Origin: Candidatus Fermentibacteraceae bacterium
GTDB taxonomy: Bacteria; Fermentibacterota; Fermentibacteria; Fermentibacterales; JCC-6
Direction of reading: 5' to 3'
Length of the DNA stretch: 17,262 nucleotides
Assembly: GCA_021162285.1 (NCBI GenBank)
Contig: JAGGYZ010000075.1
Location: forward strand, 1 to 17,262
The notes below the pieces were generated by a model, which was given only the letters and a program-made list of their open reading frames with translations, was not told the origin of the DNA and made no database searches. Made by a program: the position numbers and the translations under genes. Numbering within the stretch: the first letter of the stretch is position 1; the number at the start of each line of letters is the position of its first letter. This document shows, one piece after another, positions 15,907 through 17,262 of the stretch.

Positions 15907-17262
15907 TGCTCCCTTCGCAGGTAGGGAAACAGAATAGTATCGCGAATGGAAGCGGCTCCCGTAAGAATCATTACCAGCCTGTCCACCCCTATGCCAAGCC
16001 CGCCTGCTGGAGGCATCCCCACCTCAAGGGCGTAAAGAAATTCATTGTCGACAACACCTTTTCGGTGCTGACTCTGTGCCGCCTGGTCCTCCAGAACTTT
16101 CCTCTGGTAAACTGGATCATTCTGCTCGCTGAAGGCGTTGGCAAGCTCCAGACCTGCTATAAATGCTTCAAATCTCTCCGTAATTCCCGGATCGTCAGCT
16201 TTCTGTTTTGCCAGGGGAGAAAGCTCTACAGGATAGTCAATTACAAAACTGGGCTGGATAATACCGGGAGTTACATAGTGGTCAAACAGCTTGTCCAGTA
16301 GCGCAGGTCGCTCATTGATGCCGTCACCCAGTCCAAGGCTGGATACCAGACCGGAGAGTCTTTCTGTACTCCACTCGAAAAGCTTTTCTCCACTTTTCTC
16401 GTGAAGAGCAGGTACAAAGGAAATTCTTTTGAAGGGCGGTGTAAGGTCTATGTCGTGTCCGGCATAATGCACCACAGGACCCACTCCGGCAGCCTGTGCA
16501 GCAGCCTGTACAATGCTTTCGAATCTGGACATCATACCTTCGTAATCTGTCCAGGCCTCGTACAGTTCCAGCTGTGTGAACTCGGGGCTGTGTGTTCTGT
16601 CAACGCCCTCATTCCTGAAATCTTTCCCTATCTCGTATACCCTGTGAATGCCGCCTGTTACAAGTCTTTTCAGATACAGCTCTGTGGCAATCCTGAGGTA
16701 ACACTGGTCATCCATGGAATTGTAGTGGCTTACAAATGGGTCTGCGGCAGCGCCACCGTATATCTGCTGAAGAACAGGCGTTTCCACCTCAAGAAAGCCG
16801 TCTGAATCCAGGTAGCTTCTTACGGCGGTAATTATTCTGCTTCTTGCAATGAATCTGTTTCTGGAAGTTTCGTTAAGCATCAGATCGAGAGCCCGGTGTC
16901 TGTAAATGAAATCCGGATCGCTTACCGCATCGTGAACATGACCTTCTGCGTCTGTTTTTACCACCGGCACAGGCCTGACCGCTTTTACAAGCAGTACAAG
17001 GGAAACCACCCTTACCGAAAGCTCACCTGTACGCGTAACAAACAGTGAACCACTGACCCAGATGATATCTCCAAGATCAAGCTTCCCGAGAAGCTCCCAT
17101 CCTGTATCGTCAAGGTTCTTTTTGTTTATAAAAAGCTGAATTCTGCCTGTTGAGTCAGAAATATCACAGAATACCGTTTTACCGTGCTTCCGCATTGCAG
17201 CTATCCTGCCGCTTGTGTTCAACACTTCTTCCGTTTCCCCTGTGGTACGGAGAAACTCAACC
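15903..17262 (-). CDS. lysS: Class II lysyl-tRNA synthetase (5' end beyond the window)
   Basis: Charges tRNA-Lys with lysine. 440 aa from a GTG at 17225, but the frame stays open for 12 more codons to the right edge (VEFLRTTGETEE, leading into the OB-fold), so the GTG is internal and about 50 N-terminal residues are missing compared with E. coli LysS (505 aa). Numbering from the GTG: the anticodon-binding OB fold covers about 1-90 (GRIAAMRKHGKTVFCDISD), motif 2 is FRNEGVDRTHSPEFTQLE (203-220), and motif 3 is at the C-terminus (GGLGIGVDRLVMILT, then IRDTILFP). The lysine-site region YGGAAADPFVSHYN has Asp162 where most LysRS have Arg (ARPF). It is the first visible gene of the envelope block and is coupled to the permease gene by a 4-base overlap. 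Confidence 0.95.
   Translation of the reverse strand, partial: VEFLRTTGETEEVLNTSGRIAAMRKHGKTVFCDISDSTGRIQLFINKKNLDDTGWELLGKLDLGDIIWVSGSLFVTRTGELSVRVVSLVLLVKAVRPVPVVKTDAEGHVHDAVSDPDFIYRHRALDLMLNETSRNRFIARSRIITAVRSYLDSDGFLEVETPVLQQIYGGAAADPFVSHYNSMDDQCYLRIATELYLKRLVTGGIHRVYEIGKDFRNEGVDRTHSPEFTQLELYEAWTDYEGMMSRFESIVQAAAQAAGVGPVVHYAGHDIDLTPPFKRISFVPALHEKSGEKLFEWSTERLSGLVSSLGLGDGINERPALLDKLFDHYVTPGIIQPSFVIDYPVELSPLAKQKADDPGITERFEAFIAGLELANAFSEQNDPVYQRKVLEDQAAQSQHRKGVVDNEFLYALEVGMPPAGGLGIGVDRLVMILTGAASIRDTILFPYLRREQ

Overview
This is a bacterial chromosomal segment from a diderm (LPS-making, Gram-negative-type) organism. It encodes lipid A enzymes (LpxA, LpxD, LpxC), a BamA outer-membrane protein assembly factor, a Skp-like chaperone and a Lol lipoprotein-export ABC transporter. 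The fusion of LpxC to FabZ in one polypeptide, together with a small PGWGQ/DAYVDA-type membrane protein (DUF5683-like), points to the FCB (Fibrobacteres-Chlorobi-Bacteroidetes) superphylum or an affiliated candidate phylum. I cannot name the phylum from the window alone. I saw no mobile element, CRISPR array, tRNA or rRNA.

Layout. Positions 1-1924 (+ strand) hold the 3' part of a hybrid sensor histidine kinase, visibly AT-richer than the rest. A 162-bp convergent intergenic stretch follows. From about 2087 to the right edge every gene is on the minus strand. In transcription order (right to left) they are: lysS (5' end off the window), a LolC/E-type permease, lolD, clpC, bamA, skp/ompH, lpxD, lpxC-fabZ, lpxA, a DUF5683-like small membrane protein, an ECF sigma factor, its zinc-finger anti-sigma factor, and an exported protein with a CsgG/FlgT-like N-terminal half and a probable C-terminal beta-barrel. 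Most junctions overlap by 1-8 bases (often ATGA), so the block reads as one long translationally coupled transcription unit. The only gaps are about 86 bases before clpC and about 78 bases before the last gene.

How the genes fit together. LpxC, LpxA, LpxD and FabZ supply the early steps of lipid A synthesis and its 3-hydroxyacyl chains. LolC/D export lipoproteins, Skp carries unfolded outer-membrane proteins, and BamA inserts them. The sigma/anti-sigma pair at the distal end looks like an envelope-stress sensor co-transcribed with the machinery it might control. This is reminiscent of the E. coli sigma-E regulon, which includes bamA-skp-lpxD-fabZ-lpxA, but here regulator and targets share one gene cluster. 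That regulatory link is inference.

Points needing a careful reader: the DUF5683-like gene has no ATG/GTG/TTG start upstream of its conserved motif and probably starts at a CTG overlapping the lpxA stop; clpC appears to start at TTG behind an A7G5 tract; several default starts (skp, last gene, lysS, the kinase) need correction as noted.
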